DNA of 16,218 nucleotides, from positions 1-16,218 of the forward strand of contig SYAA01000049.1 of NCBI GenBank assembly GCA_005789055.1. The letters are read 5' to 3'. The position numbers and the translations under genes are program-made. The DNA is from Actinomycetota bacterium. GTDB taxonomy: Bacteria; Actinomycetota; Actinomycetes; Mycobacteriales; Mycobacteriaceae. Positions 1 through 6,512 of this stretch are shown piece after piece (position 1 is the first letter of the stretch; each line of letters opens with the position of its first letter). The notes under the pieces are model-generated. The model was not told the origin of the DNA and ran no database searches. It saw only the letters and a list, made by a program, of their open reading frames with translations.

Positions 1-46
1 AGCGCGCCCGCGTTAATCTGATCGCAACTCAAGTGGGAGACACCAA

Positions 47-1873
47 ATGACCTCAGCGACCATTCCCGGTCTGGACAACGCACCGACCAAGCACGCCGGC
101 TTGCTCAGCTGGGTCCGCGAGGTCGCCGAACTCACCGGACCGGATCGGGTCGTGTTCGCTGACGGTTCGGTGGCGGAGTATCAGCGTCTGTGCGACCAAC
201 TGGTGGCCGCCGGTACCTTCACCGCGTTGAGCGCACCGGACAAGCCGGGTTCCTACCTGGCCCGCTCTGAGCCCTCTGACGTGGCCCGCGTCGAGTCCCG
301 GACGTTCATCTGCTCGGCGCGCGAGGCCGACGCCGGTCCGACCAACAACTGGATGGCGCCCGAGGAGATGCGCGCCACGATGACCGAGTTGTACCGGGGG
401 TGTATGCGCGGTCGCACCATGTACGTGGTGCCGTTCTGCATGGGACCCCTCGGCGCGGACGATCCCAAGCTGGGTGTGGAGATCACCGATTCGGAGTACG
501 TCGTGGTGTCGATGCGGACCATGACCCGGATGGGCACGGCGGCGCTCACCAAAATCGGCGATGACGGATTCTTCGTCAAGGCACTGCATTCGGTGGGCGC
601 GCCACTGGAACCTGGCCAGGCCGACGTCGCGTGGCCCTGCAGCGAGACCAAATACATCAGCCACTTCCCGGAGACCCGGGAGATCTGGAGTTACGGATCC
701 GGCTACGGCGGCAACGCGTTGCTGGGCAAGAAGTGTTACTCGCTGCGGATCGCCTCGGTGATGGCCCGCGACGAGGGATGGCTCGCTGAGCACATGCTGA
801 TCCTCAAACTCATCTCCCCACAGGACAAGGCCTACTACGTGGTGGCGGCGTTCCCGTCGGCGTGCGGTAAGACGAACCTGGCGATGCTGCAGCCGACCAT
901 CCCGGGCTGGCGCGCCGAAACCCTCGGCGACGACATCGCCTGGATGCGTTTCGGTGAGGACGGTCGGCTGTACGCGGTGAACCCGGAGTTCGGGTTCTTC
1001 GGGGTGGCACCGGGCACCAACTGGAGTTCCAACCCGAACGCGATGAAGACGATCGCCGGCGGAAACACCGTTTTCACCAACGTGGCGCTGACCGACGACG
1101 GTGACGTGTGGTGGGAGGGCCTCGAGGGTGAACCGCAACACCTGATCGACTGGAAGGGACAGGACTGGACGCCGGAGTCCGATCATCCTGCGGCGCATCC
1201 GAACTCGCGCTACTGCACGCCGATGTCGCAGTGCCCCACGCTGGCCCCGGAGTGGGATGATCCGCAGGGTGTGCCGATTTCGGCGATCCTGTTCGGTGGC
1301 CGGCGCAAGACGACGGTGCCACTGGTGACGCAGGCCCGCGACTGGCAGCACGGGGTCTTCATCGGCGCGACCCTGGGCAGTGAACAGACCGCGGCAGCGG
1401 AAGGCACGGTTGGCACCGTGCGTCGCGACCCGATGGCCATGCTGCCGTTCCTGGGTTACAACGCCGGCGACTCCTGCCAGCACTGGATCGACCGCGGCCC
1501 GAACGCCGACTCCTCGAAGCTGCCGAAGATCTTCGTCGTCCCCGGGTTCCGCCGCGGCGACGACGGCCGCTTCCTGTGGCCGGGCTTCGGTGAGAACAGC
1601 CGGGTGCTCAAGTGGATCGTCGAACGGGTCGAGGGCACGGTTGAGGGCATCTCGACTCCGATCGGTGTCGTGCCGTCGATCGGCGATATGGACCTCGGTG
1701 GGCTCGACGTCACCGAGTCCGACGTCGCCGAGGCACTGCGCGTCGACACCGCAGAGTGGCGCGCGGAAATTCCCTTGATCGAGCAGTGGTTCGACTTCCT
1801 CGGCGAGAAGTTGCCCACCAGCATCTCCGATGAGTTCGAGTCGCTTAAGCAACGATTGGCCCAGGCGGACTAG
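47..1873 (+). CDS. pckG: Phosphoenolpyruvate carboxykinase, GTP-dependent
   Basis: Cytosolic gluconeogenic enzyme interconverting oxaloacetate + GTP with PEP + CO2 + GDP. The 608-aa product has the length of the mycobacterial family (about 606 aa in M. tuberculosis PckA) and matches it almost throughout. Visible motifs are the P-loop FPSACGKTN (residues 269-277, with the family's reactive Cys), the substrate region around [23 protein letters not shown], and [11 protein letters not shown]. The ATG at 47 follows a GGGAGA ribosome-binding site at 35-40, and the protein begins [10 protein letters not shown] as in homologues. Oddity: residues 476-477 (SC) and 497-500 (VVPG) stand where remembered homologues have YF and FVNW, so an aromatic residue of the guanine pocket appears to be Gly here. 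The last 106 bp are duplicated downstream. It probably forms a transcription unit with the carbonic anhydrase gene 18 bp downstream. The family call is certain; full catalytic activity is not. Confidence 0.96.
   Translation: MTSATIPGLDNAPTKHAGLLSWVREVAELTGPDRVVFADGSVAEYQRLCDQLVAAGTFTALSAPDKPGSYLARSEPSDVARVESRTFICSAREADAGPTNNWMAPEEMRATMTELYRGCMRGRTMYVVPFCMGPLGADDPKLGVEITDSEYVVVSMRTMTRMGTAALTKIGDDGFFVKALHSVGAPLEPGQADVAWPCSETKYISHFPETREIWSYGSGYGGNALLGKKCYSLRIASVMARDEGWLAEHMLILKLISPQDKAYYVVAAFPSACGKTNLAMLQPTIPGWRAETLGDDIAWMRFGEDGRLYAVNPEFGFFGVAPGTNWSSNPNAMKTIAGGNTVFTNVALTDDGDVWWEGLEGEPQHLIDWKGQDWTPESDHPAAHPNSRYCTPMSQCPTLAPEWDDPQGVPISAILFGGRRKTTVPLVTQARDWQHGVFIGATLGSEQTAAAEGTVGTVRRDPMAMLPFLGYNAGDSCQHWIDRGPNADSSKLPKIFVVPGFRRGDDGRFLWPGFGENSRVLKWIVERVEGTVEGISTPIGVVPSIGDMDLGGLDVTESDVAEALRVDTAEWRAEIPLIEQWFDFLGEKLPTSISDEFESLKQRLAQAD
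1768..1873 (+). repeat. 106-bp direct repeat, copy 1 (3' end of pckG)
   Basis: The last 106 bases of pckG, ending at its TAG stop, recur in direct orientation at 2841-2946 (offset 1073 bp). I find two differences: C at 1784 versus G at 2857, and C at 1862 versus G at 2935. Each changes Gln in this copy to Glu in the other. Similarity ends sharply at both edges: upstream of 1768 is pckG, upstream of 2841 is a fadD gene, and the bases after the two stop codons are unrelated. Confidence 0.95.
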
Positions 1874-1891
1874 GGGCTTAGGGGCAAGCGG

Positions 1892-2593
1892 GTGCTGTCG
1901 CGGCGGTCTTGGTTCGCCGCTGCCGGTATGACCGCGGCCGCGATTGCTGCGGGTTGCGGACCTCCGAAGAAGACCGCCGCGCCCGCCGAGGTAACGCACC
2001 CGGTGATCAGTGGGGCCGACCAGGCGTTGGCGGAGTTGCTCGACGGTAACCGCCGGTTCGTCACGGCGAAGAGGACCTATCCCGACCAGTCGATTCAGGT
2101 GCGACGCGAGTTGTCGACCGCACAGAAGCCATTCGCGGTCGTGCTGACATGCTCCGACTCCCGCGTTCCTCCGGAGGTGGTCTTCGATCAGGGTCTCGGC
2201 GACCTCTTCGTGGTGCGTCTGGCGGGCAATATTGTCGACCAGGCGGTACGGGGCAGTATCGAGTACGCGGTCGAGGAATTCGGCACACCGCTGATCATGG
2301 TGTTGGGCCACCAGAACTGCGGCGCGGTGGCAGCCACGCTCAAAACCCTGCAGCCGCCGTTCACCACACCCGCCGGCGAGGTGGGCACGTTGGTTGCCGC
2401 CATCGCCCCGGCGGTCGAGGCGGCCAAGGGCAGACCGGGGGAACTGCTCGATAACGCGGTCCGGGCCAATGCCAGCCAATCGGCCGATCAGCTCAGGGCA
2501 ACCTCGGAGCTCACGACGTCCCTCGATTCGGGCGCTGTCAAAATTGTGGTCGGGTACTACAGCCTGCAGGACGGCACCGTCAGCATCATCTGA
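1892..2593 (+). CDS. Beta-class carbonic anhydrase, Tat-exported predicted lipoprotein
   Basis: Zinc enzyme hydrating CO2 to bicarbonate, predicted outside the cytoplasmic membrane. The 233-aa product carries all beta-class hallmarks: CSDSR at 87-91 (Zn ligand Cys87, Asp89/Arg91 dyad) and HQNCG at 140-144 (Zn ligands His140 and Cys143). The N-terminus is a twin-arginine signal (SRRSWFAAAG), a short Ala-rich hydrophobic stretch, and a lipobox AAGC with lipidation Cys22, followed by a Pro/Ala/Lys linker. The GTG at 1892 is chosen because it begins just before the RR motif; a start at Met13 would destroy the signal. It lies 18 bp after pckG, suggesting co-transcription. Bicarbonate supply fits the CO2/oxaloacetate chemistry of its neighbour, but an extracytoplasmic enzyme would act on external or wall-space CO2, so that link is inference. 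Confidence 0.93.
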   Translation: MLSRRSWFAAAGMTAAAIAAGCGPPKKTAAPAEVTHPVISGADQALAELLDGNRRFVTAKRTYPDQSIQVRRELSTAQKPFAVVLTCSDSRVPPEVVFDQGLGDLFVVRLAGNIVDQAVRGSIEYAVEEFGTPLIMVLGHQNCGAVAATLKTLQPPFTTPAGEVGTLVAAIAPAVEAAKGRPGELLDNAVRANASQSADQLRATSELTTSLDSGAVKIVVGYYSLQDGTVSII

Positions 2594-2614
2594 ATTCGTC
2601 GATATAGCCTGTCG

Positions 2615-2620
2615 TAGAGT
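2615..2620 (+). promoter_or_regulatory. Candidate -10 element for a leaderless fadD transcript
   Basis: TAGAGT fits the mycobacterial TANNNT -10 pattern and ends 7 bases before the ATG at 2628, so transcription would begin at or next to the start codon. No Shine-Dalgarno sequence precedes that ATG, which agrees with a leaderless mRNA. A second AT-rich match (GATATAG) lies at 2601-2607. This rests on spacing and motif only. Confidence 0.35.
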
Positions 2621-2627
2621 CCCCTAC

Positions 2628-2906
2628 ATGCAGATCCGCGAGCATGCGCAAGCCAGCCCCGACAAACCCGCCGTTATCATGTATCCCTCCGGAGTCACCG
2701 TCACCTTCGGCGAGCTCGAGGCACGGGCGAATCGGTTGGCCCACCTGTTCCGTCAGGCAGTTCTACGTGAGGGCGGTCCCGTTGCGATCCTGATGGAGAA
2801 CAATGAGCACTTTCACATGGCGATGTGGGCGGCCCGCCGCAATTCCCTTGATCGAGGAGTGGTTCGACTTCCTCGGCGAGAAGTTGCCCACCAGCATCTC
2901 CGATGA
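2628..2906 (+). pseudogene. fadD4: Truncated fadD4-type acyl-CoA synthetase, fused out of frame to a pckG fragment
   Basis: The first ~71 codons (2628-2840) encode the N-terminus of an ANL-superfamily fatty-acid-CoA ligase. Blocks such as MQIREHAQASPDKPAV, FGELEARANRLAH and [11 protein letters not shown], ending MWAARR, resemble remembered M. tuberculosis FadD4 (Rv0214, downstream of pckA there). At 2841 the sequence switches to the duplicated pckG tail in a different frame, giving about 20 unrelated residues and a stop at 2904-2906. The AMP-binding P-loop, acyl-binding site and C-terminal domain, hundreds of residues in intact enzymes, are all missing, so no activity is expected. The rest of the gene is not in the window. 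Calling the fragment fadD-like is secure; the exact paralogue rests on memory. Confidence 0.88.
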
Positions 2907-2946
2907 GTTCGAGTCGCTTAAGCAACGATTGGCCGAGGCGGACTAG
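2841..2946 (+). pseudogene. pckG 3'-end relic (direct repeat, copy 2)
   Basis: This stretch encodes the last 34 residues of PckG (from [10 protein letters not shown] to RLAEAD) and its TAG stop, with no upstream PckG sequence. It matches 1768-1873 at 104 of 106 bases. Its two coding differences restore Glu, and EEW agrees better with remembered mycobacterial PckG than the QW-type sequence of the intact gene, so this tail may be the older allele. It joins fadD sequence on the left and the LuxR-type gene on the right. The CTAG at 2943-2946 provides stops on both strands. Confidence 0.92.
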
Positions 2947-5672
2947 CGGATCCCGACTCCGGGCGGTCCCGAATCGTAGTGCAGCAGAGCCTTACTGAGC
3001 CCGGCGCGGGTGGTGACGTTCAGCTTGCGGAACGCTCGGTACAGGTGACCGTCGACGGTGCGCGCTGAGATGCTGAGTTGGGCGGCAATCTCTTTGGAGG
3101 TCTGTCCGTCTGCGGCCAGTTCAGCGATCCGGCGCTCCTGAGCGCTGAGCGTGGCGGGTTCACCCAAGGATTGTTTGGCTGAGGCCCCGGCGGCCCGCAG
3201 TTCAGCACGCGCGCGCTCGGTCCACGGGCGCGCACCCAGTCGATCGAAACCGTCCGCCGCCACTCCCAGCGCGGCGCGCGCGTCGGTGTTTCGTCGCATC
3301 CTTCGCAACCACATGCCCTGTGCCAGGGCAATTCTCGCGTGCTCAAAAGGGAACTCGACGATTCCGGGGTGGGTGAGCGCGGACTGGTAAAGCTCGCCGG
3401 CGTCGGCATCGGGTGCCGTCATCGCCGATATCGCGGTGGTCAAAGCTGCCACCCGCGGAGAGATCTGGGCCAGGTTCAGCCGCACCGCCTCGTCCGCGAG
3501 TGCGCGGGCCTCATCGGCTCGCCCGAAGCGCAGTGCCGCCTCGACCGAATCCAGCATGTCATCGGCGACTTCGTGAATATTGTGCAGCGGCCAGTGTCCC
3601 GGCGGGCTGATGTTGACCGCTGCGTGATACGCCGCCTCGTAGTCGGCGTCCGCGAGGCCAACCCGCACGGCGATTCGGTCCGCGGCATCCAGGAGTCGTT
3701 GCAGCCCTAAGGGTGTGGCCCAGGCTGACACTTCAGCGGCGTACTGACGTGCGGTCTCCATATCGCCTCGCCCGGCGGCCAGTACCCCGAGGTCGGCGAG
3801 TAACTGGTGACGACGCAATTGGCTGCCCGGGATCCGGTGCGCCATCTCCAGGCAGGCCGCCCCGACCTGCTCGGCCCGGTCCCACTGCCCGGTGGCGATC
3901 AGATCAATCAGGACGACGCGCCCGCTGTCGATGGCATCGATGGAACCACCGTGTTCGCTGAGTTGTGCGTAGGCCCGTTGCAGCGGAATGCGGAAGTCGG
4001 CCATTGCGCCGACGCAGTGCGCCGGGAATGCCAACAGCATCATCCGCTGCGACGGTACCTGTGCGAGTGACTCCACATACCCACCCAACAGCGCGCGGAC
4101 CGCGTTCGCGGTTGCGGCGATGTCGTCGATACCGGTCCGATACATCAGGACGGCCGGATCCAGCCGGGCCTCCAATCGAATCAGGACGGCATTGGTGTGC
4201 TCCCGATGCCGAGCGCTGCCTGAATAGTTGGTGATCGACATCAGCAGGTAGACCAGTCGGTTCACGGTTTTGTCGTCCAGCGCGTCGGCCTTGGTCAGGG
4301 CGTCCAGGACCCGACGGTGGGTTGAGGTTACGTCGCCGTGGCTGTGAAACGCACGGTAGGAATCCGCCAGAACCGCGAGCGCCGATCCACTTTCGCCGAT
4401 TTCGGTACTTTCGAGCAGATCCTCCGCCCCGCCAACCTGGCCGGCTCGGGCGGCAACGAAGACCGCGTCGGCCAGCAACTCAGTCCGGCGGTCAGGTTCG
4501 GTACTCAACGCGGCGGCACTGCGCAGCCACTCGACGGCGACCGCAAGCCCGCTTCGGCGAATCGACACTTTCGCGGCCTGAGCGAGCAGGTCGGCCACGT
4601 GCTGATCGGGTTCGGTGGTCGCCGCGGCCAAGTGCCAGGCGTGGCGCACCAGTACGTCCTCGTAGAGTCCGGCGAGGTCGCGGTGAGCGTCGCGACGGTT
4701 CTGCGGATCGGCCCGGTGGATGACCGCGGCACGGACCAGCGGATGGCGAAAAGCGATCTCTCCCAGGGGATTCACCACCAGAAGCCCCACGGTGACTGCG
4801 GGCTTGACATTGCGCATGACATACCTGGCCCGGGCCGAGGACCCGACGCTGCCGGCGACGCCGTCGAGTGCCGCCCGCAGTAACTCGGCGCGAACAGCCG
4901 TGTCGAGTTGTCCCAGCCGCCCGGCGAACACCGACACCAGGCGTTCAGTCAACGGCAGCGTCGCGGCACCGTGTTCGATCTGGTCAGCATTCCGCGGAAG
5001 CTCGGCCAACGCCAGCGGGTTGCCCGTCGCCGCTGCCAGGATCGCCCGTCGGGCGGCCGCCGTTAGTGGCACCCCCGCGCTATCCAACAGCCGTGCCGAG
5101 TCCTCGTAATCCAGCGGAGCGACCGGCACGTCACTCCAGCCCGCACTGGTGAACGCCGACTGGTGCGGTATCCGGCGCCCGGCCACGATGCGGACGTGAG
5201 GATGGGTCAGTCGACGCCCCACGGCACCGAGGACCTCCGCGCTGATGCTGTCCAACCAGTGGCTGTCGTCGATCACCAGCAGCACCGGCTGGGTGTGGGC
5301 CGCCGCCTCCAACAGGTTCAGCAACGCTGCCACCAGAGGTAACACCGCCACCACGGAATTCGAATCGCCGCCGAGGACCGGGGCCAACACTGCGCGGTCC
5401 TGCTCGTCCAGGCCGGCCTCGTAGGGCTTCAGCCCGTACACCACCTGATTCAGCCCGCCCAAGGCGAAGGGTTGCTCGGCCTCCACACCCAGAACCCGCA
5501 CCACCTGCCAGCCATCGGCCGCCGCGAGCGCGCACACCTGATCGATCAACGCCGTCTTGCCGACGCCCGGCTCCCCGGACACCACAACTGCCCGCTCGGC
5601 GTCCTCGGTCAGCATCCTGCTCAGCTGGGAAAGTTCGGCCTGTCGGCCGATCAGATCGTTTCCCCCGGGCAT
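2943..5672 (-). CDS. LuxR-family transcriptional regulator with N-terminal ATPase (LAL/STAND type)
   Basis: A 909-aa large ATP-binding LuxR regulator, cytoplasmic and DNA-binding. It begins DLIGRQAEL, typical of MalT-like AAA/STAND proteins. Walker A is GEPGVGKT (33-40) and Walker B is LLVIDD (131-136) followed by SHWLD. A long Ala/Leu/Arg-rich helical middle section looks TPR-like. The C-terminal LuxR helix-turn-helix spans about 842-899 ([21 protein letters not shown], then ARTVDGHL). No adenylate-cyclase domain is present, unlike several M. tuberculosis relatives. The gene diverges from esxBA across a 113-bp spacer, so it is the natural candidate to control that promoter and its own. Its stop codon is supplied by the pckG relic, so the original C-terminus may have differed. 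The ligand is unknown. Confidence 0.92.
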   Translation of the reverse strand: MPGGNDLIGRQAELSQLSRMLTEDAERAVVVSGEPGVGKTALIDQVCALAAADGWQVVRVLGVEAEQPFALGGLNQVVYGLKPYEAGLDEQDRAVLAPVLGGDSNSVVAVLPLVAALLNLLEAAAHTQPVLLVIDDSHWLDSISAEVLGAVGRRLTHPHVRIVAGRRIPHQSAFTSAGWSDVPVAPLDYEDSARLLDSAGVPLTAAARRAILAAATGNPLALAELPRNADQIEHGAATLPLTERLVSVFAGRLGQLDTAVRAELLRAALDGVAGSVGSSARARYVMRNVKPAVTVGLLVVNPLGEIAFRHPLVRAAVIHRADPQNRRDAHRDLAGLYEDVLVRHAWHLAAATTEPDQHVADLLAQAAKVSIRRSGLAVAVEWLRSAAALSTEPDRRTELLADAVFVAARAGQVGGAEDLLESTEIGESGSALAVLADSYRAFHSHGDVTSTHRRVLDALTKADALDDKTVNRLVYLLMSITNYSGSARHREHTNAVLIRLEARLDPAVLMYRTGIDDIAATANAVRALLGGYVESLAQVPSQRMMLLAFPAHCVGAMADFRIPLQRAYAQLSEHGGSIDAIDSGRVVLIDLIATGQWDRAEQVGAACLEMAHRIPGSQLRRHQLLADLGVLAAGRGDMETARQYAAEVSAWATPLGLQRLLDAADRIAVRVGLADADYEAAYHAAVNISPPGHWPLHNIHEVADDMLDSVEAALRFGRADEARALADEAVRLNLAQISPRVAALTTAISAMTAPDADAGELYQSALTHPGIVEFPFEHARIALAQGMWLRRMRRNTDARAALGVAADGFDRLGARPWTERARAELRAAGASAKQSLGEPATLSAQERRIAELAADGQTSKEIAAQLSISARTVDGHLYRAFRKLNVTTRAGLSKALLHYDSGPPGVGIR

Positions 5673-5692
5673 GCCTTGATTATTGAGGCATG
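5670..5692. promoter_or_regulatory. Inverted repeat over the regulator start codon (candidate operator)
   Basis: CATGCCT (5670-5676) and AGGCATG (5686-5692) are perfect 7-bp arms around a 9-base AT-rich centre. The left arm contains the regulator's start codon on the minus strand. The size and position suit binding of a dimeric HTH protein, most simply autoregulation by the adjacent LuxR-type protein. A hairpin in the mRNA leader is the alternative. No binding evidence exists. Confidence 0.5.
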
Positions 5693-5712
5693 TAGCCGAA
5701 TTCGAGTAATTT

Positions 5713-5748
5713 CACCCATCCCTACGGGGTGCTCCGGAGCTTAAGCTC
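5713..5748. promoter_or_regulatory. Cluster of palindromes and candidate -10 upstream of esxB
   Basis: Three dyads lie side by side: CACCC/GGGTG arms at 5713-5717 and 5727-5731 around a CCCTACGGG-type core, the perfect palindrome GCTCCGGAGC at 5731-5740, and the perfect palindrome GAGCTTAAGCTC at 5737-5748. TAAGCT (5742-5747) inside the last fits a TANNNT -10, which would place transcription start near 5754 and leave a leader of about 30 bases. A repressor or activator site overlapping the esxBA promoter is plausible, but the -35 region is not clear. Confidence 0.4.
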
Positions 5749-5785
5749 GCTCCGAACCGGACCATGACAGCGAAGGAAGTGAAGC

Positions 5786-6091
5786 ATGACAGGACCCATG
5801 CAGACCGATGCCGCCACACTCAGTGCGGAGGCCGCAAATTTCGACCGGATTGCCGGCGAACTCAAGGCAGTGATCCAAGGGGTGGAGTCCACCGGAGCCG
5901 AACTGGCCAGCGGATGGCAGGGCCAGGCGGGAACAGCTGCCCAGCAAGCGTTAGTGCGCTTTCAGGAGGCCGCTCGCGCACAGGAAAGCCAGCTCATCGA
6001 CATCTCCAGCAATATCTCGCAGGCCGGAATTCAATACACCAGCTCCGACGATGAACAAGCCGGGTCGCTGTCCAGCCAGATGAATCTCTGA
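5786..6091 (+). CDS. esxB: ESX-1 secreted WXG100 protein EsxB (CFP-10 homologue)
   Basis: Small secreted type VII substrate that pairs with EsxA as a four-helix heterodimer and carries the export signal for the pair. The 101-aa product aligns with remembered CFP-10 along its length: TDAATLSAEAANFDRI, the WXG turn GWQGQAGTAAQ, RFQEAARAQ, and the C-terminal YxxxD signal YTSSD. It ends SLSSQMNL, where M. tuberculosis has LSSQMGF, the tail read by EccCb1. The ATG at 5786 is preceded by an AGGAAG ribosome-binding site. It is the first gene of the plus-strand unit. The PE and PPE genes usually just upstream are absent. Confidence 0.95.
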   Translation: MTGPMQTDAATLSAEAANFDRIAGELKAVIQGVESTGAELASGWQGQAGTAAQQALVRFQEAARAQESQLIDISSNISQAGIQYTSSDDEQAGSLSSQMNL

Positions 6092-6111
6092 CTCGACCCC
6101 ACAACGATAAA

Positions 6112-6118
6112 GAAGGAG
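6112..6118 (+). promoter_or_regulatory. Strong ribosome-binding site of esxA
   Basis: GAAGGAG lies 7 bases before a GTG codon at 6126, in the 34-bp esxB-esxA gap. It fixes GTG as the esxA start and suits the high, matched translation needed for a 1:1 heterodimer. Confidence 0.7.
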
Positions 6119-6125
6119 CATCACA

Positions 6126-6416
6126 GTGTCAGAGCAGAAATGGAATTTTTCCGGAATCGAGGCCGGATCAAGCGCGATTCAGGGGTCCGTCGGTACGACC
6201 CAGGGCCTTCTCGATGAGGGCAATACTTCACTGAAAAATCTGGCCGCCGCATGGGGCGGCAGTGGCTCGGAGGCCTATCAGGCCGTTCAGGCGCGCTGGG
6301 ATGCCACCAGTGCCGAACTCAACACCAGTCTGCGGGAACTGGCGAACCGCATCAGCGAAGCCGGCGCTAACATGCAGAGCACGGAAAAGGGTGTAGGAAA
6401 CTTGTTCGGCGGATAG
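6126..6416 (+). CDS. esxA: ESX-1 secreted WXG100 protein EsxA (ESAT-6 homologue)
   Basis: Partner of EsxB, the hallmark ESX-1 substrate, linked in pathogens to membrane damage and in M. smegmatis to conjugation. The 96-aa product closely matches remembered ESAT-6: [19 protein letters not shown], the WXG turn in [24 protein letters not shown], and the C-terminal stretch [15 protein letters not shown]. It ends NLFGG rather than the GMFA of M. tuberculosis. The GTG start at 6126 is set by the GAAGGAG site. It is 34 bp after esxB and almost certainly co-transcribed with it. A canonical locus would continue with espI; here eccD1 follows after 92 bp. Confidence 0.95.
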   Translation: MSEQKWNFSGIEAGSSAIQGSVGTTQGLLDEGNTSLKNLAAAWGGSGSEAYQAVQARWDATSAELNTSLRELANRISEAGANMQSTEKGVGNLFGG

Positions 6417-6443
6417 CCCGTCTCTATACGAACTCAGTGGGAG

Positions 6444-6512
6444 ATGGTGACGGTGTTCGGCGATAAACTGCCGCTGCGACTGGCGGGCCTAATGGCGGCA
6501 CAGCGCCGATGA
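6444..6512 (+). other. 22-codon ORF ending in the eccD1 start (possible leader peptide or espI remnant)
   Basis: An ATG at 6444 opens 22 codons (starting MVTVFGDKLPL, ending AAQRR) whose TGA at 6510-6512 overlaps the eccD1 ATG as ATGA, the arrangement used for translational coupling. It sits where espI lies in M. tuberculosis. An Arg-Arg ending also closes remembered EspI, but the resemblance is too short to prove descent. GGGAG abuts the ATG too closely to be an ideal ribosome-binding site. Confidence 0.35.

Noticed and set aside
53..2479. 808-codon open frame on the minus strand across pckG and the carbonic anhydrase gene
   Set aside because: It is the GC-rich shadow of two clearly real plus-strand genes, Arg/His-rich and without any recognisable domain.
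1768..2946. Insertion sequence or transposon bounded by the 106-bp repeats
   Set aside because: No transposase or integrase gene and no terminal inverted repeats are present. The interval contains only the carbonic anhydrase gene and the fadD start, so only a generic recombination scar is supported.
5713..5760. Rho-independent terminator in the palindrome cluster between the regulator and esxB
   Set aside because: The dyads lie between divergent starts, where no transcript ends, and no T-run follows any stem.
5764..6054. 96-codon frame starting at 5764 overlapping esxB
   Set aside because: It is out of frame with esxB, has no WXG100 or other features, and lacks its own ribosome-binding site.
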